Positions 8,256 through 17,278 of a DNA stretch of 64,000 nucleotides are shown in pieces (position 1 is the stretch's first letter; each line of letters starts with the position of its first letter). The notes beneath the pieces are model-generated. The model saw only the letters and a list, made by a program, of their open reading frames with translations. It searched no databases and was not told the origin of the DNA. The stretch comes from Bacilli bacterium (GTDB lineage Bacteria; Bacillota_I; Bacilli_A; RFN20; CAG-826). Location of the stretch: the NCBI GenBank assembly GCA_017502465.1, contig JAFVUY010000012.1, forward strand, positions 93,983-157,982, read 5' to 3'. The translations under genes and the position numbers were made by a program.

Positions 8256-10073
8256 ATGGCAAAAGAAATTATTCTAGGTATTGACTTAGGAACCACAAAC
8301 TCTGTTGTTTCCTATCTCCAAGCGGATGGTACCGTTAAAGTCATCCCAAATCCAGAAGGTACAGTTACAACACCTTCCGTTGTTGCTTTTAAAGCAAACG
8401 GTGAAGAAATTGTTGGTAACGCAGCAAAAAGACAAGCTGTCACCAATCCAGATACAGTTTCTTCTATTAAAAGAATTATGGGTTCATCCGAAAAAGTACA
8501 CATTAAATGTGTAAATAAAGATTTTACCCCACAAGAAATCTCAGCAAAAATTCTTGCATACATGAAAAAATATGCAGAAGAAAATATCGGTCACAAAGTT
8601 GAAAAAGCAGTTATTACAGTTCCTGCATACTTCAATGACGCTCAACGTCAAGCCACAAAAGACGCTGGTCAAATCGCAGGTCTTGAAGTTGTTAGAATTA
8701 TTAACGAACCAACAGCTGCCGCATTAGCCTATGGTTTAGCAACAGATAAATCAGAAAAAATCTTAGTCTTTGACTTAGGTGGTGGTACATTCGACGTATC
8801 TATTCTTGATATTGGCGATGGCACATTCGAAGTTATTTCTACCGCTGGCGATAACAAACTCGGTGGTGATGACTGGGATAACGTCTTAGCAGACTGGATT
8901 AAAGCACAAATCAAAATCGAGTCCGGATTAGATATTACAGATAAAGCCGCTCTTGCAAGAATTAAAGAAGCTGCAGAAAAAGCGAAAATTGAATTATCAA
9001 GCTCACTTAATACAGTTATTTCCTTACCATTCTTAGCAATCAACGCTAACGGACCTGTCAACTTCGAAACAACTCTTAGCCGTGCTAAATTCCAAGATTT
9101 AACAAGACATCTATTAAAAAGATGTGAAGAACCAGTTAAACGTGCATTAAGCGATGCTAAATTAAGCACAAGCGATTTAGATCAAGTCTTATTAATTGGT
9201 GGTTCTATCCGTATGCCAGCCGTCCAAGAATTAGTTAGAAATTTAACAGGAAAACAATTAAACCTCTCTGTTAACCCTGATGAAGCTGTTTCCATCGGTG
9301 CAGCATATCAAGGTGGCGTTATTTCTGGCGATGTCAAAGACGTAGTCTTACTCGACGTTACACCATTAACATTAGGTATCGAAACTCTTGGTGGCGTCTT
9401 AACTCCATTAATTACAAGAAATACAACAATCCCAACAACAAAGAGCCAAATTTTCTCAACAGCAGCAGATAACCAACCTGCAGTTGATATCATGGTTTAT
9501 CAAGGCGAAAGACCAATGGCAAGAGATAACAAACTCTTAGGACACTTCCAATTAACAGGTATCAAACCAGCAAGACGTGGTGAGCCAAGAATTGAAGTTA
9601 CATTCTCAATTGACGTTAATGGTATTGTTAAAGTCTCCGCAAAAGACTTAGACACTCAAAAAGAACAAAACATTACCATTACAGGTAGCAACGGCTTAAG
9701 CAAAGAAGAAATTGACCGCATGGTCCGCGAAGCAGAAGAAAACGCTGAAGCTGATGCAAAACGTAAAGAGGAAATCGAAATCCACAATAAAGCTGAAAGC
9801 TTAATTAACGATATTGATCAAGCTTTACAAGAAAAAGGCGATTCTATGGAACCAGCTCAAAAAGAACAAACTCAAAAATTAAGAGATGAACTCAAAACCG
9901 CTCTTGATAACAACGATTACGACACTTTAAGAGCTCGCATTAATGAACTTGAACAAGCAGCTGCGTATATGGGACAAGCAGGAGCAAATCCTAACCCAAA
10001 TCCAGCAGATGATGTTCCTGGTTCAAACCCAGACGATGTTGTCGATGCTGATTTCACAGATAAAAAAGACTAA
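8256..10073 (+). CDS. dnaK: Chaperone protein DnaK (Hsp70)
   Basis: 605 aa ATP-dependent chaperone. The nucleotide-binding domain starts [11 protein letters not shown] and includes [28 protein letters not shown] and the phosphate-2 loop [13 protein letters not shown]. The linker [16 protein letters not shown] joins it to the substrate-binding domain (about residues 370-600). The C-terminus ends in a disordered NPNPNPADD tail. It lacks the N-terminal-domain insertion typical of Gram-negative DnaK, as usual for Bacillota. Ribosome binding site AGGAGG. Codon choice looks more selected than in neighbours, fitting high expression. Confidence 0.98.
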   Translation: MAKEIILGIDLGTTNSVVSYLQADGTVKVIPNPEGTVTTPSVVAFKANGEEIVGNAAKRQAVTNPDTVSSIKRIMGSSEKVHIKCVNKDFTPQEISAKILAYMKKYAEENIGHKVEKAVITVPAYFNDAQRQATKDAGQIAGLEVVRIINEPTAAALAYGLATDKSEKILVFDLGGGTFDVSILDIGDGTFEVISTAGDNKLGGDDWDNVLADWIKAQIKIESGLDITDKAALARIKEAAEKAKIELSSSLNTVISLPFLAINANGPVNFETTLSRAKFQDLTRHLLKRCEEPVKRALSDAKLSTSDLDQVLLIGGSIRMPAVQELVRNLTGKQLNLSVNPDEAVSIGAAYQGGVISGDVKDVVLLDVTPLTLGIETLGGVLTPLITRNTTIPTTKSQIFSTAADNQPAVDIMVYQGERPMARDNKLLGHFQLTGIKPARRGEPRIEVTFSIDVNGIVKVSAKDLDTQKEQNITITGSNGLSKEEIDRMVREAEENAEADAKRKEEIEIHNKAESLINDIDQALQEKGDSMEPAQKEQTQKLRDELKTALDNNDYDTLRARINELEQAAAYMGQAGANPNPNPADDVPGSNPDDVVDADFTDKKD

Positions 10074-10090
10074 TTTATCAAGATAAAATC

Positions 10091-10123
10091 ATGGTTTGGG
10101 GGCCTTATGGCCCCTTATACCAT
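10091..10123 (+). promoter_or_regulatory. Intercistronic hairpin between dnaK and dnaJ
   Basis: GGGGCC-TTAT-GGCCCC core with ATGG/CCAT outer pairing. There is no long T run after it, so it may act as a partial terminator or mRNA stabiliser that keeps DnaK above DnaJ. Its function is inferred. Confidence 0.55.
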
Positions 10124-10153
10124 ATAAACAAACTATTTAGAAAGGAATTCATT

Positions 10154-11281
10154 ATGGCTGAAAAAAGAGATTTTTATGAAGTTTTGGGTCTAAAAAAAGG
10201 CGCAAGTAAAGATGAAATCAAAAGTGCTTACCGTAAATTAGCTAAAAAATATCACCCAGATAATAAAGAAACCGGTAACGAAGTTGCTTTTAAAGAAATC
10301 CAAGAAGCATATGACGTTCTTTTTGATGATCAAAAGCGCGCAGCATACGACCAATTCGGTCATAGTGCTTTCGACCAAGCTGGCGGAAATCCTGGCGGAA
10401 ATCCATTTGAAGGATTTGGCCAAGGCGGAATGGATTTTGACTTAGGCGACATATTCTCGTCTTTCTTTGGTGGTGGTGGAAGGCGTTCTCGCTCAAAATC
10501 TGGTCCAATTAGAGGAAATGATACATTAACAAGAATTAGAATTGATTTCATGGATTCCATAAATGGAAAAACTGTTACAATTCCTATCAATTTCGATGAA
10601 ACATGTACATATTGTAATGGAACCGGCGCTAAAACACCTAACGACATTAAGACATGTCCTCACTGTAATGGTAGAGGTTATATAAATGTTCAAAGACGTT
10701 CAATATTTGGTGTAGTTGAATCTCAAGAAACTTGCCCACATTGTAACGGAAAAGGCAAAATTATAACTAATCCATGTCCTCACTGTAATGGAAAAGGATT
10801 TAATAAGAAGAAAATCGATCTTGAAGTAAAAATTCCTGCAGGCATTTCTTCCGGACAACAAATCAGAGCACAAGGTAGAGGTGAAAGAGGACTCAATGGT
10901 GGCCCTAATGGTGATTTACTTATTGAAGTTATCGTCAAACCACATCAATATTTCAAAAGACAAGGCAACGATATCCATCTCGACATTCCATTAGATTTCG
11001 TAGACGCTATTTTGGGTACCAAAGTCGATGTTCCTACAATTTATGGAGAAGCAACTTTAAATATCGCTGCTGGAACCCAACCAGGCACTATTCTTAGAAT
11101 GAAAGACAAAGGCGTTAAAGACTTAAGAAATGGAAAACCTGGTGATCAATATATCCATCTGATTATCAAAACTCCTGAAAACATTTCAAAAGAACAAAAA
11201 GAATTGTTACAAAAATTTAGAGATAGCGGAAAGAATAGTGAAAGTTTATTCAAGAAGTTCATTAAAAATTTTAAAAAGTAA
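10154..11281 (+). CDS. dnaJ: Chaperone protein DnaJ (Hsp40)
   Basis: 375 aa. J domain (residues about 4-70) with the HPD motif in KKYHPDN stimulates DnaK ATPase. A Gly/Phe-rich stretch is followed by four zinc-finger repeats [24 protein letters not shown] and CPHCNGKG, then the C-terminal substrate-binding domains. The start is the ATG at 10154, preceded by GAAAGG. The upstream in-frame ATG at 10091 is in the intercistronic hairpin and would add an unrelated 21-residue extension. Last gene of the heat-shock operon, with a strong terminator 20 bp after the stop. Confidence 0.97.
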   Translation: MAEKRDFYEVLGLKKGASKDEIKSAYRKLAKKYHPDNKETGNEVAFKEIQEAYDVLFDDQKRAAYDQFGHSAFDQAGGNPGGNPFEGFGQGGMDFDLGDIFSSFFGGGGRRSRSKSGPIRGNDTLTRIRIDFMDSINGKTVTIPINFDETCTYCNGTGAKTPNDIKTCPHCNGRGYINVQRRSIFGVVESQETCPHCNGKGKIITNPCPHCNGKGFNKKKIDLEVKIPAGISSGQQIRAQGRGERGLNGGPNGDLLIEVIVKPHQYFKRQGNDIHLDIPLDFVDAILGTKVDVPTIYGEATLNIAAGTQPGTILRMKDKGVKDLRNGKPGDQYIHLIIKTPENISKEQKELLQKFRDSGKNSESLFKKFIKNFKK

Positions 11282-11299
11282 CAATAATTCTTAAAAATT

Positions 11300-11325
11300 A
11301 ACCTCCTGTAAGGAGGTTTTTTATT
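11300..11325 (+). terminator. Terminator of the hrcA-grpE-dnaK-dnaJ operon
   Basis: AACCTCC, a short loop, GGAGGTT, then a T run. Confidence 0.85.
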
Positions 11326-11344
11326 TTTCTAGTAAAAATTTAAT

Positions 11345-11390
11345 TTTTTTCGGTAAAAATCGAAGTTTCGCCCCTATTTATAATAGGAGG
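11345..11390 (+). promoter_or_regulatory. 46-bp shared promoter/leader block of the C39 gene (twin of 35948-35993)
   Basis: Six T, then CGGTAAAAA, then after 12 variable bases a run ending CCCTATTTATAATAGGAGG. The CGG-to-AGGAGG stretch is the same length (40 bp) as the block before the MazF-like gene and matches it at 34 of 40 positions. The core CCTATT-TAT-AATAGG (11373-11387) is a perfect inverted repeat that overlaps the ribosome binding site, so it could be an operator or a hairpin that hides the ribosome binding site. Confidence 0.65.
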
Positions 11391-11396
11391 TATTTT

Positions 11397-12581
11397 ATGT
11401 TTTATATTTCACAAATTAACGAAAGTGATTGCGGGCTCGCTTCTCTTAAAATGTTGCTTGCAAATGTCTTTGATGAAGAAAGTTTTCTTTTTCTTCCTCA
11501 AAATGAAGAACATGGTCCTTATTCGTACTTCGATTTAATAGGGATTGCCAAAAAGTATAATGTCGAATTAGAAGGTTTGAAGATCAAAGAAAAGGAAGAA
11601 TTCTCAAAATGGAATGGTTTTCCTATCATTGTTAGTTTTAACGAAGAAAATTATTGTCATTCTTCCTTAATCCTAAAAAGAAGAGGTAATAAATTTCTAC
11701 TATTAGACCCAGACACCAAGCCTCATTGGATTAAATTTGACGAACTTATCAAAAAGTGGGATGGCACATTACTAAGAGTTAAGTCAAAACCAAAAACTAT
11801 CACTAAAAAACCAAAAGTAATAAGCATTGAAAAAGGGGATAAGCTTAGTTTAGTAGCACAAATTCTTCAAATCGCTCTATCGATAGTCTTATTAACTTCT
11901 ATATTTTTCTTAGATGAGAAATATCCATTTTATATTTCATTAGGATTGATTCTTCTTTATGTCGCTTTGGAATTACTTTTTAGAAACATTTTAATCAAAA
12001 TTATGGACAAAATTGATGAGGCATATGTTAATGGTCTAACAAAAGTCCCTAATAATTCATACTTGTTTTTAATTAGACTTAATGACTTCAAAAAAACTTT
12101 CATTGCCAATAAGATTTCTCTTATATCAAACTTAATAATTGGCTTGTCATTGATTTTTATAACCATTTTTAATGGTTACTGGAACGCGATTATTGTCTTT
12201 GTGATTATTTTATTGTCGTTAATTGAAACGTTTGTTATAAAGCCTATTTTAGCTAAAAAAGATAAGAAAATTGCATTAGAAGAAAAGAAATTATCTAAAG
12301 TTAAAAGCTACATAGAATTTAAAGAAGGTTTTAAAAAGATTAAACGAGCTTCTAACAAATTTGCATATCTATCAACGTTAAAAACCATTATTTATTATTC
12401 TATTATTTTATTGACTGTATTTATTGTTCTATCTTTCACTAAAAACATGTCTTTGGTTTCTTTGATGTTTTATTTCATGATTTCTTTAATTTTGGATAAA
12501 ACAATTAATTCTATCTTTGAATTCCAAAGTAAGGAAAGAGATAGAAAACTCATTAAAGCAAAACTCAACAATCTATATTAA
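11397..12581 (+). CDS. Membrane protein with N-terminal C39-type peptidase domain, no ABC ATPase
   Basis: 394 aa. The N-terminal 130 residues match the C39 cysteine peptidase of bacteriocin-processing ABC exporters: SQINESDCGLASLKMLL (oxyanion Gln6 and catalytic Cys12), a His in NYCHSSLIL and an Asp in LLLDPD. About six membrane segments follow (roughly residues 150-385), as in an ABC exporter membrane domain, but the protein stops without a nucleotide-binding domain. No ATPase, precursor peptide or immunity gene is adjacent. It is flanked by terminators and stands alone with an unusual leader. It might cut double-Gly leader peptides or be a relic. The function is not established. Confidence 0.75.
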   Translation: MFYISQINESDCGLASLKMLLANVFDEESFLFLPQNEEHGPYSYFDLIGIAKKYNVELEGLKIKEKEEFSKWNGFPIIVSFNEENYCHSSLILKRRGNKFLLLDPDTKPHWIKFDELIKKWDGTLLRVKSKPKTITKKPKVISIEKGDKLSLVAQILQIALSIVLLTSIFFLDEKYPFYISLGLILLYVALELLFRNILIKIMDKIDEAYVNGLTKVPNNSYLFLIRLNDFKKTFIANKISLISNLIIGLSLIFITIFNGYWNAIIVFVIILLSLIETFVIKPILAKKDKKIALEEKKLSKVKSYIEFKEGFKKIKRASNKFAYLSTLKTIIYYSIILLTVFIVLSFTKNMSLVSLMFYFMISLILDKTINSIFEFQSKERDRKLIKAKLNNLY

Positions 12582-12614
12582 CTTTTTCAATCATTTTAAT
12601 AATTGATATGGTAT

Positions 12615-12620
12615 TATAAT
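12615..12620 (+). promoter_or_regulatory. ybeY -10 box, apparently leaderless
   Basis: TATAAT ends 6 nt before the ATG at 12627. There is no ribosome binding site. Confidence 0.5.
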
Positions 12621-12626
12621 ACCAGA

Positions 12627-13094
12627 ATGAATATTGAATTAGACTTTTCGACATATTTAGACAAATACGAAAATTACGAAGATGTTTATTTAGATTTAGT
12701 CAAATCCACTTTTAATCATCTAAAGTTAAAATTTGATCCAGTTATCAGTGTTTCGTTTATTACTAATGAAGATATCCACGAGTTAAATCGTCAATATCGT
12801 AATGTTGATTCTCCAACTGATGTGATTTCATTTGCTTATTTAGATAATGTTAGTAACAAAGAAACTTTTATCAAAACAAATAAAATAGTAGTTTTAGGGG
12901 AGATATACATATCTATCCCAAGAGCTATTGAGCAAGCAGATCAATTTGGTCATTCGTTACATAGAGAACTCTGCTTCTTATTCGTTCACGGCTTGCTTCA
13001 TTTGTTAGGATATGATCATATGAACAAAGAAGACGAAGAAGTTATGTTTTCTCTACAAAACGCAATACTTGACAAGGAGGGCATTGTTAGATGA
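12627..13094 (+). CDS. ybeY: Endoribonuclease YbeY (16S rRNA 3'-end maturation)
   Basis: 155 aa single-strand metallo-endoribonuclease. The metal site HGLLHLLGYDH (H-x3-H-x5-H) is complete near the C-terminus, and the family motif VDSPTDVISFAY is present. The ATG at 12627 is preferred to the in-frame TTG at 12603, which lies upstream of the -10 box. First gene of ybeY-cdd-era-recO-glyS-dnaG-rpoD-trmK-nif3. Its TGA stop overlaps the cdd ATG (ATGA), which shows TGA is read as stop here. The mRNA is probably leaderless. Confidence 0.95.
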   Translation: MNIELDFSTYLDKYENYEDVYLDLVKSTFNHLKLKFDPVISVSFITNEDIHELNRQYRNVDSPTDVISFAYLDNVSNKETFIKTNKIVVLGEIYISIPRAIEQADQFGHSLHRELCFLFVHGLLHLLGYDHMNKEDEEVMFSLQNAILDKEGIVR

Positions 13095-13495
13095 ATAAAA
13101 TTGAATTAATTGAAAAAGCAAAAGAGGCTAGAGCATTATCTTACTCACCTTATTCAAATTTTGCTGTTGGGGCCGCTTTACTTTGTAAAGATGGTCAAGT
13201 TTTCTTAGGAACAAATGTTGAAAATGCATCCTATCCATTATGTATGTGTGCGGAGAGGAACGCTATTTATAATGCGATTATGCACGGTTATAAAAAAGAA
13301 GATTTCGTTTCAATGGCTTTAATAGCTGACACAGATGAACCATGTTCTCCATGCGGAGCATGTAGACAAGTTATTAGCGAATTATTACCTGCTAATTGCC
13401 CTATATATATGGCTAATTTAAAAGGAGAAGTCATTGAAACTACCCCTATCGAATTATTACCATTTGCATTTTCTAGTGAGGATTTAGGTAAATAA
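13091..13495 (+). CDS. cdd: Cytidine deaminase
   Basis: 134 aa, homotetrameric zinc enzyme converting cytidine and deoxycytidine to uridines in pyrimidine salvage. The catalytic motif CAERNAIYNAI (Cys zinc ligand and proton-shuttling Glu) and the second zinc pair PCSPCGACRQVI are intact, with the N-terminal SYSPYSNFAVGAALL. It starts within the ybeY stop (4-bp overlap), with AAGGAGG 9 nt upstream in the end of ybeY. Placement between ybeY and era matches B. subtilis. Confidence 0.97.
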   Translation: MNKIELIEKAKEARALSYSPYSNFAVGAALLCKDGQVFLGTNVENASYPLCMCAERNAIYNAIMHGYKKEDFVSMALIADTDEPCSPCGACRQVISELLPANCPIYMANLKGEVIETTPIELLPFAFSSEDLGK

Positions 13496-13496
13496 T

Positions 13497-14384
13497 ATGA
13501 AATCTGGTTTTGTTGCGATTATTGGTAGACCAAATGTTGGAAAATCTACCTTATTAAACTCTATTTTGAGCAAAAAAGTTTCTATTGTTACTGACAAATC
13601 CCAGACAACAAGAAATAATATCAAAGGCATTTATAATAATGATGAGGTTCAAATTGTTTTCGTTGACACTCCAGGAATCCATAAGCCAAAGCAAAAGCTT
13701 GGTGAAGAAATGGATAAAATGGCTTATGGAGCGCTCAGCGATGTTGATGCAGTTGTTTTAGTGGTTGATGCTGGTCAAAGTTACGGACCAGGAGATGAAT
13801 TTCTTTTGGAAAAAATTAAAAATGTCAAAGCTCCAATTTTCTTAGTTTTTAACAAAATTGACTTAACAGACATTGTAAAAATAACAAAACTTAAAGAAAT
13901 TTATTCAGAAAAATTGCCTGATGCAATAGTAACAGAGATTGTCGCTATAAAATCATTTAACATTGATGAATTGTTAAACAAAATTATCGCCATTCTTCCT
14001 CAAGGGCCGGCATATTATGAGGTTGAAACATACACTGATAAGGATGAAATTTTCCAAATCAAAGAAATAATTAGAGAAAAAGCTTTAAGAATCTTAAGGG
14101 ATGAAGTTCCTCATTCAATGGCGGTTTACATGAACGATATAGATTGGGAAAGTAACCCCCTTCATATTCAAGCTACTTTAGTAGTGGAAAAAGATTCTCA
14201 AAAAGGAATTGTTATTGGCGCTCAAGGAAAAAGAATCAAATCCATAGGTACAAAAGCAAGAAAAGATATTGAGGATTTGTTAAAAAAACATGTATTCTTA
14301 GAGCTCTTTGTTAGAGTAGAAGAAGACTGGAGAAATCAAGACAAACATTTAAAAACTTTCGGATATAAAACAGAAAAAAATTAA
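13497..14384 (+). CDS. era: GTPase Era (30S ribosome assembly)
   Basis: 295 aa. GTPase domain with G1 GRPNVGKST, the switch KSQTTRNNIKG, G3 DTPGIH and G4 NKID. The C-terminal KH domain carries GIVIGAQGKRIKSIGTKARKDIE, which binds the 3' end of 16S rRNA. It starts one base after the cdd stop and its stop shares one base with the recO start, so the three are translationally coupled. Proximity to ybeY (also 16S maturation) is the conserved arrangement. Confidence 0.98.
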   Translation: MKSGFVAIIGRPNVGKSTLLNSILSKKVSIVTDKSQTTRNNIKGIYNNDEVQIVFVDTPGIHKPKQKLGEEMDKMAYGALSDVDAVVLVVDAGQSYGPGDEFLLEKIKNVKAPIFLVFNKIDLTDIVKITKLKEIYSEKLPDAIVTEIVAIKSFNIDELLNKIIAILPQGPAYYEVETYTDKDEIFQIKEIIREKALRILRDEVPHSMAVYMNDIDWESNPLHIQATLVVEKDSQKGIVIGAQGKRIKSIGTKARKDIEDLLKKHVFLELFVRVEEDWRNQDKHLKTFGYKTEKN

Positions 14385-15094
14385 TGAAATTAATAATTTT
14401 ATCTATAACACAATACAAAGAAAAAGACGGAATCATTACAGCTATAAGCGAAAATGAAACTGTTACTTTTAAAGTAAATAGATTGCTTGATCCTAAATCT
14501 AGCGGTCATATTTTAAACACGCCATTAATTGAAGCGGATGTAACATTCTCTGAGAACAATCACAAATATCAAACTTTCAAAAACGGAGGTGTTAGTTTTA
14601 GTCCATATTCCGCTAATGATTCTTTAACAAAACTATCTATTTTATCCCTAATACAAGAAGCTACTACAAGAATGCTTCAAGATGAAGAGAAATATTTTAT
14701 TCATAAAATATTAAAAAGAACGCTCATCAACATTAAAAACAGTCAAATAAACCCTATTATTTTAGGCATAGGATATTTGCTCGACTTGCTTCAAATTACT
14801 GGCAACGAATTGGAATTTAATCAATGCGTTTTTTGTGGAAGTCAAAAAGATATCGTTAACTTTTCTTTTTCAGATGGAGGGTTCGTTTGTAGAGCATGCT
14901 CTGAACCAAATTTAGTTCCGGCCCTTACAACTACTCAAATGAAATTATTTAGAGCTATTAATCGCAATAAAAGCGAATGTAAGGAAATAATTGGATGCGA
15001 TGAAAAAGACCTCATAGAAATTCTAAAGCAACTCACTATTTATATTTACGATTCTTTAGGTATTAAGCTCAAAAGCGCTAACCTGATATTTTAA
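14384..15094 (+). CDS. recO: DNA repair protein RecO
   Basis: 236 aa recombination mediator that helps load RecA with RecFR. An N-terminal OB-like domain (residues about 1-80) is followed by a helical domain with a zinc site: CVFCGS and CRAC are seen at about residues 145-175. The sequence is divergent overall, as is usual for RecO, and the call leans on the zinc pairs, the length and the position directly after era. Start ATG overlaps the era stop. The promoter of glyS follows. Confidence 0.9.
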   Translation: MKLIILSITQYKEKDGIITAISENETVTFKVNRLLDPKSSGHILNTPLIEADVTFSENNHKYQTFKNGGVSFSPYSANDSLTKLSILSLIQEATTRMLQDEEKYFIHKILKRTLINIKNSQINPIILGIGYLLDLLQITGNELEFNQCVFCGSQKDIVNFSFSDGGFVCRACSEPNLVPALTTTQMKLFRAINRNKSECKEIIGCDEKDLIEILKQLTIYIYDSLGIKLKSANLIF

Positions 15095-15140
15095 ATGATA
15101 AAATAATTTAAAAAAGTTACTTTTGTCCACTTATAGTACG

Positions 15141-15168
15141 TTGACACGTATTTTTGTTATTATATAAT
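15141..15168 (+). promoter_or_regulatory. Sigma-A promoter of glyS
   Basis: TTGACA (15141-15146), a 16-bp spacer, then TATAAT (15163-15168). The leader is short (about 22 nt), leaving no room for a T-box. Confidence 0.75.
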
Positions 15169-15197
15169 GTATATAATTGCTTTTCGGAGGTATGAAT

Positions 15198-16571
15198 ATG
15201 GCAAAATTTGAATTTGATAAATTAACTACCCATTTTATTACATCTGGATATTATTACCAAGGTTCTGAAATTTATGGTGGTTTATCCAATACATGGGACT
15301 ATGGTCCATTGGGTTCAGAAGTTAAACAAAATATAAGAAAAATGTGGTGGAAGAAGTTTGTTCAAGAATCAACAACAAACGTTGGTATTGATGCAGCTAT
15401 CTTAATGAATCCAAAAGTTTGGGAAGCCACAGGCCATGTTTCTACTTTTAACGATCCATTAATCGATTGTAAAAAATGCAAAATGCGTTTTAGAGCAGAT
15501 CAATTAATCGAATCGCAATTCCCAGAAGCTGACGTAACATCGATGACAAATGAACAAATGATGGACTTTATACATGATAATCATGTATCATGCCCAAATT
15601 GTAAGAGTGAAAACTTTACCGATATTAGACAATTTAACATGATGTTTAAAACACATGTCGGTGTTACAGAAGATTCTAAATCAGTTGTTTATTTGCGTCC
15701 AGAAACTGCGCAAGGCGTTTTCGTTAACTTCAAAAACGTCTTAAGAACAACAAGAAGAAAATTACCAATTGGCATCTGTAATGTTGGTAGAGCCTTTAGA
15801 AATGAAATCACTCCAGGCCAAATGACCTTTAGAACAAGAGAATTTGACCAAATGGAAATGGAATTTTTCTGCAAACCAGGTACAGATTTAGAATGGTTTG
15901 AATATTGGAAACAATACTGTTTGGATTTTATTTCCTTACTAGGAATTAAAAAAGATAACTTGCGTTATCGTGACCACGATCCTGAAGAATTAGCCTTCTA
16001 TTCCAAGGCAACAACAGATATCGAATATTTATTCCCATTTGGATGGGGTGAAATTTGGGGTATTGCAGATAGAACCGATTACGATTTAGGAAGACACACT
16101 AAATTTAGTGGAGAACCTTTAGATTATTTAGACCCTGAAACAAACGAAAGATATATTCCATACTGTATCGAACCATCTGTTGGTCTTGATAGACTCGCTT
16201 TAATGACTTTATGCGATGCTTACGATGAAGAAACATTGGAAAATGGAGAAACAAGAATTGTTATGCACTTAAATCCCGCAATCGCACCGTTTAAAGCAGC
16301 AATTTTACCTTTAAGTAAAAAATTAGAGCCAAAAGCCAGAGAAATACAAACTCTTTTATCAAAATATATGATGGTTACATACGATGACACTGGCAGCATT
16401 GGCAAAAGATATAGACGTCAAGATGCAATCGGAACACCATTCTGTGTTACTGTTGATTTTGACACCTTAGAAGATAATGCAGTTACAATCCGTGATAGAG
16501 ATTCTATGCAACAAATTAGACTCCCAATTGCTGATTTAGAAAAGTATTTATCAGAAAAAGTTTTCTTCTAA
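15198..16571 (+). CDS. glyS: Glycyl-tRNA synthetase, single-chain homodimeric type
   Basis: 457 aa class II enzyme charging tRNA-Gly. This is the eukaryote-like alpha2 form (GlyQS type) found in Bacilli and Mollicutes, not the alpha2beta2 enzyme. Class II motif 2 is seen in [28 protein letters not shown], with the family's early [16 protein letters not shown] and motif 3 in [10 protein letters not shown]. The ATG at 15198 lies 7 nt after GGAGG. An ATG two codons earlier is too close to the ribosome binding site. A CxxC pair (CKKCKM and CPNCKS) suggests a zinc site in the insertion. Confidence 0.97.
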   Translation: MAKFEFDKLTTHFITSGYYYQGSEIYGGLSNTWDYGPLGSEVKQNIRKMWWKKFVQESTTNVGIDAAILMNPKVWEATGHVSTFNDPLIDCKKCKMRFRADQLIESQFPEADVTSMTNEQMMDFIHDNHVSCPNCKSENFTDIRQFNMMFKTHVGVTEDSKSVVYLRPETAQGVFVNFKNVLRTTRRKLPIGICNVGRAFRNEITPGQMTFRTREFDQMEMEFFCKPGTDLEWFEYWKQYCLDFISLLGIKKDNLRYRDHDPEELAFYSKATTDIEYLFPFGWGEIWGIADRTDYDLGRHTKFSGEPLDYLDPETNERYIPYCIEPSVGLDRLALMTLCDAYDEETLENGETRIVMHLNPAIAPFKAAILPLSKKLEPKAREIQTLLSKYMMVTYDDTGSIGKRYRRQDAIGTPFCVTVDFDTLEDNAVTIRDRDSMQQIRLPIADLEKYLSEKVFF

Positions 16572-16572
16572 T

Positions 16573-16600
16573 TTAGTAAAAAATTAGTAGTTTTATAGTA
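16573..16600 (+). repeat. 11-bp phased TTAGTA triple repeat (copy 2)
   Basis: TTAGTA at 16573, TTAGTA at 16584 and ATAGTA at 16595. It begins one base after the glyS stop and ends 4 bp before the dnaG -10 box, in the place of a -35 element. Confidence 0.65.
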
Positions 16601-16604
16601 GAGG

Positions 16605-16610
16605 TATAAC
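16605..16610 (+). promoter_or_regulatory. dnaG -10 box, apparently leaderless
   Basis: TATAAC, 8 nt before the dnaG ATG at 16619. There is no recognisable -35. The TTAGTA repeats take its position. Confidence 0.45.
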
Positions 16611-16618
16611 AAAGTTAT

Positions 16619-17278
16619 ATGGCATTTGATGAATCATTAACAAAAGATGTATTAGTTCATGCGGATATCGTTAAAATAATCTCCTCTTACATCAATTTAA
16701 GCAAGAAAGGTAGGAATTATGTTGGGGTATGTCCTTTTCATGACGACACAAACCCATCTTTAACTGTCTCTCCAGAAAAGAAAATGTTCAAATGCTTTGT
16801 CTGCGGTACAGGTGGTAACGCCATTACATTTGTTCAAAAATACGAACGAATTTCTTTTATAGAAGCCTTGAAAAAAGTTGCGGATATGAGTGGATTCCAC
16901 GATCCAAGACTAGAAAAAAGTGTTTCTGTTAAAAAAGTAGATGAGAAAAAGGAACCTCTCTACAAAGCTTTGACTGATTTGACTTTATATTATCAATATG
17001 CTTTAGGAACTAACGAAGGCGCGGAAGGTCTTCAATATCTTTTAGACAGAAAATTGGATGCTGATTTGCAGAGCAAATATAGATTGGGTTACGCCTTTAG
17101 AGATGGTAAAGCTACAATTGAATTTTTACAAAGCAAAGGTCATTCTTTAAAAACATTAGAAGATATTGGTATCACAATGATTGTCGGAAATGCTCGAGCT
17201 GACAGAAATCAAGGTAGAGTAATTTTTCCAATTTGTGATAAAGACGGCCAAGTTATAGGTTTAGTGCTAGACGATTGA
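16619..17278 (+). CDS. dnaG: DNA primase DnaG, N-terminal fragment (frameshifted)
   Basis: Residues 1-219 of primase, which makes RNA primers at the replication fork. The zinc-binding domain has CPFHDDTNPSLTVSPEKKMFKCFVCGTGGN (CHC2 type), then the start of the RNA polymerase core. The frame stops at a TGA (17276-17278) in the middle of the catalytic core. The protein continues in the next frame, at 17263, if one base is added near 17261: G-F-S-A-R-R-L-K is then restored. Joined length would be about 598 aa, normal for DnaG. It belongs to the macromolecular synthesis order dnaG-rpoD. Confidence 0.9.
   Translation: MAFDESLTKDVLVHADIVKIISSYINLSKKGRNYVGVCPFHDDTNPSLTVSPEKKMFKCFVCGTGGNAITFVQKYERISFIEALKKVADMSGFHDPRLEKSVSVKKVDEKKEPLYKALTDLTLYYQYALGTNEGAEGLQYLLDRKLDADLQSKYRLGYAFRDGKATIEFLQSKGHSLKTLEDIGITMIVGNARADRNQGRVIFPICDKDGQVIGLVLDD

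Noticed and set aside
8729..9169. Long open frame antisense to dnaK (and similar antisense frames in xseA, parC and secDF)
   Set aside because: These mirror conserved genes on the other strand, have no ribosome binding site and no recognisable product.
11379..11384. TATAAT as the -10 box of the C39 gene
   Set aside because: The ribosome binding site would then lie before the transcription start. The sequence is better read as part of the shared palindrome.
15095..15197. T-box riboswitch upstream of glyS
   Set aside because: The promoter leaves a leader of only about 22 nt.
17276..17278. TGA in dnaG as a possible Trp codon (mycoplasma code)
   Set aside because: Reading through TGA gives no primase homology in that frame, while the adjacent frame does. 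ybeY and trmK end in TGA, and Trp is TGG throughout.
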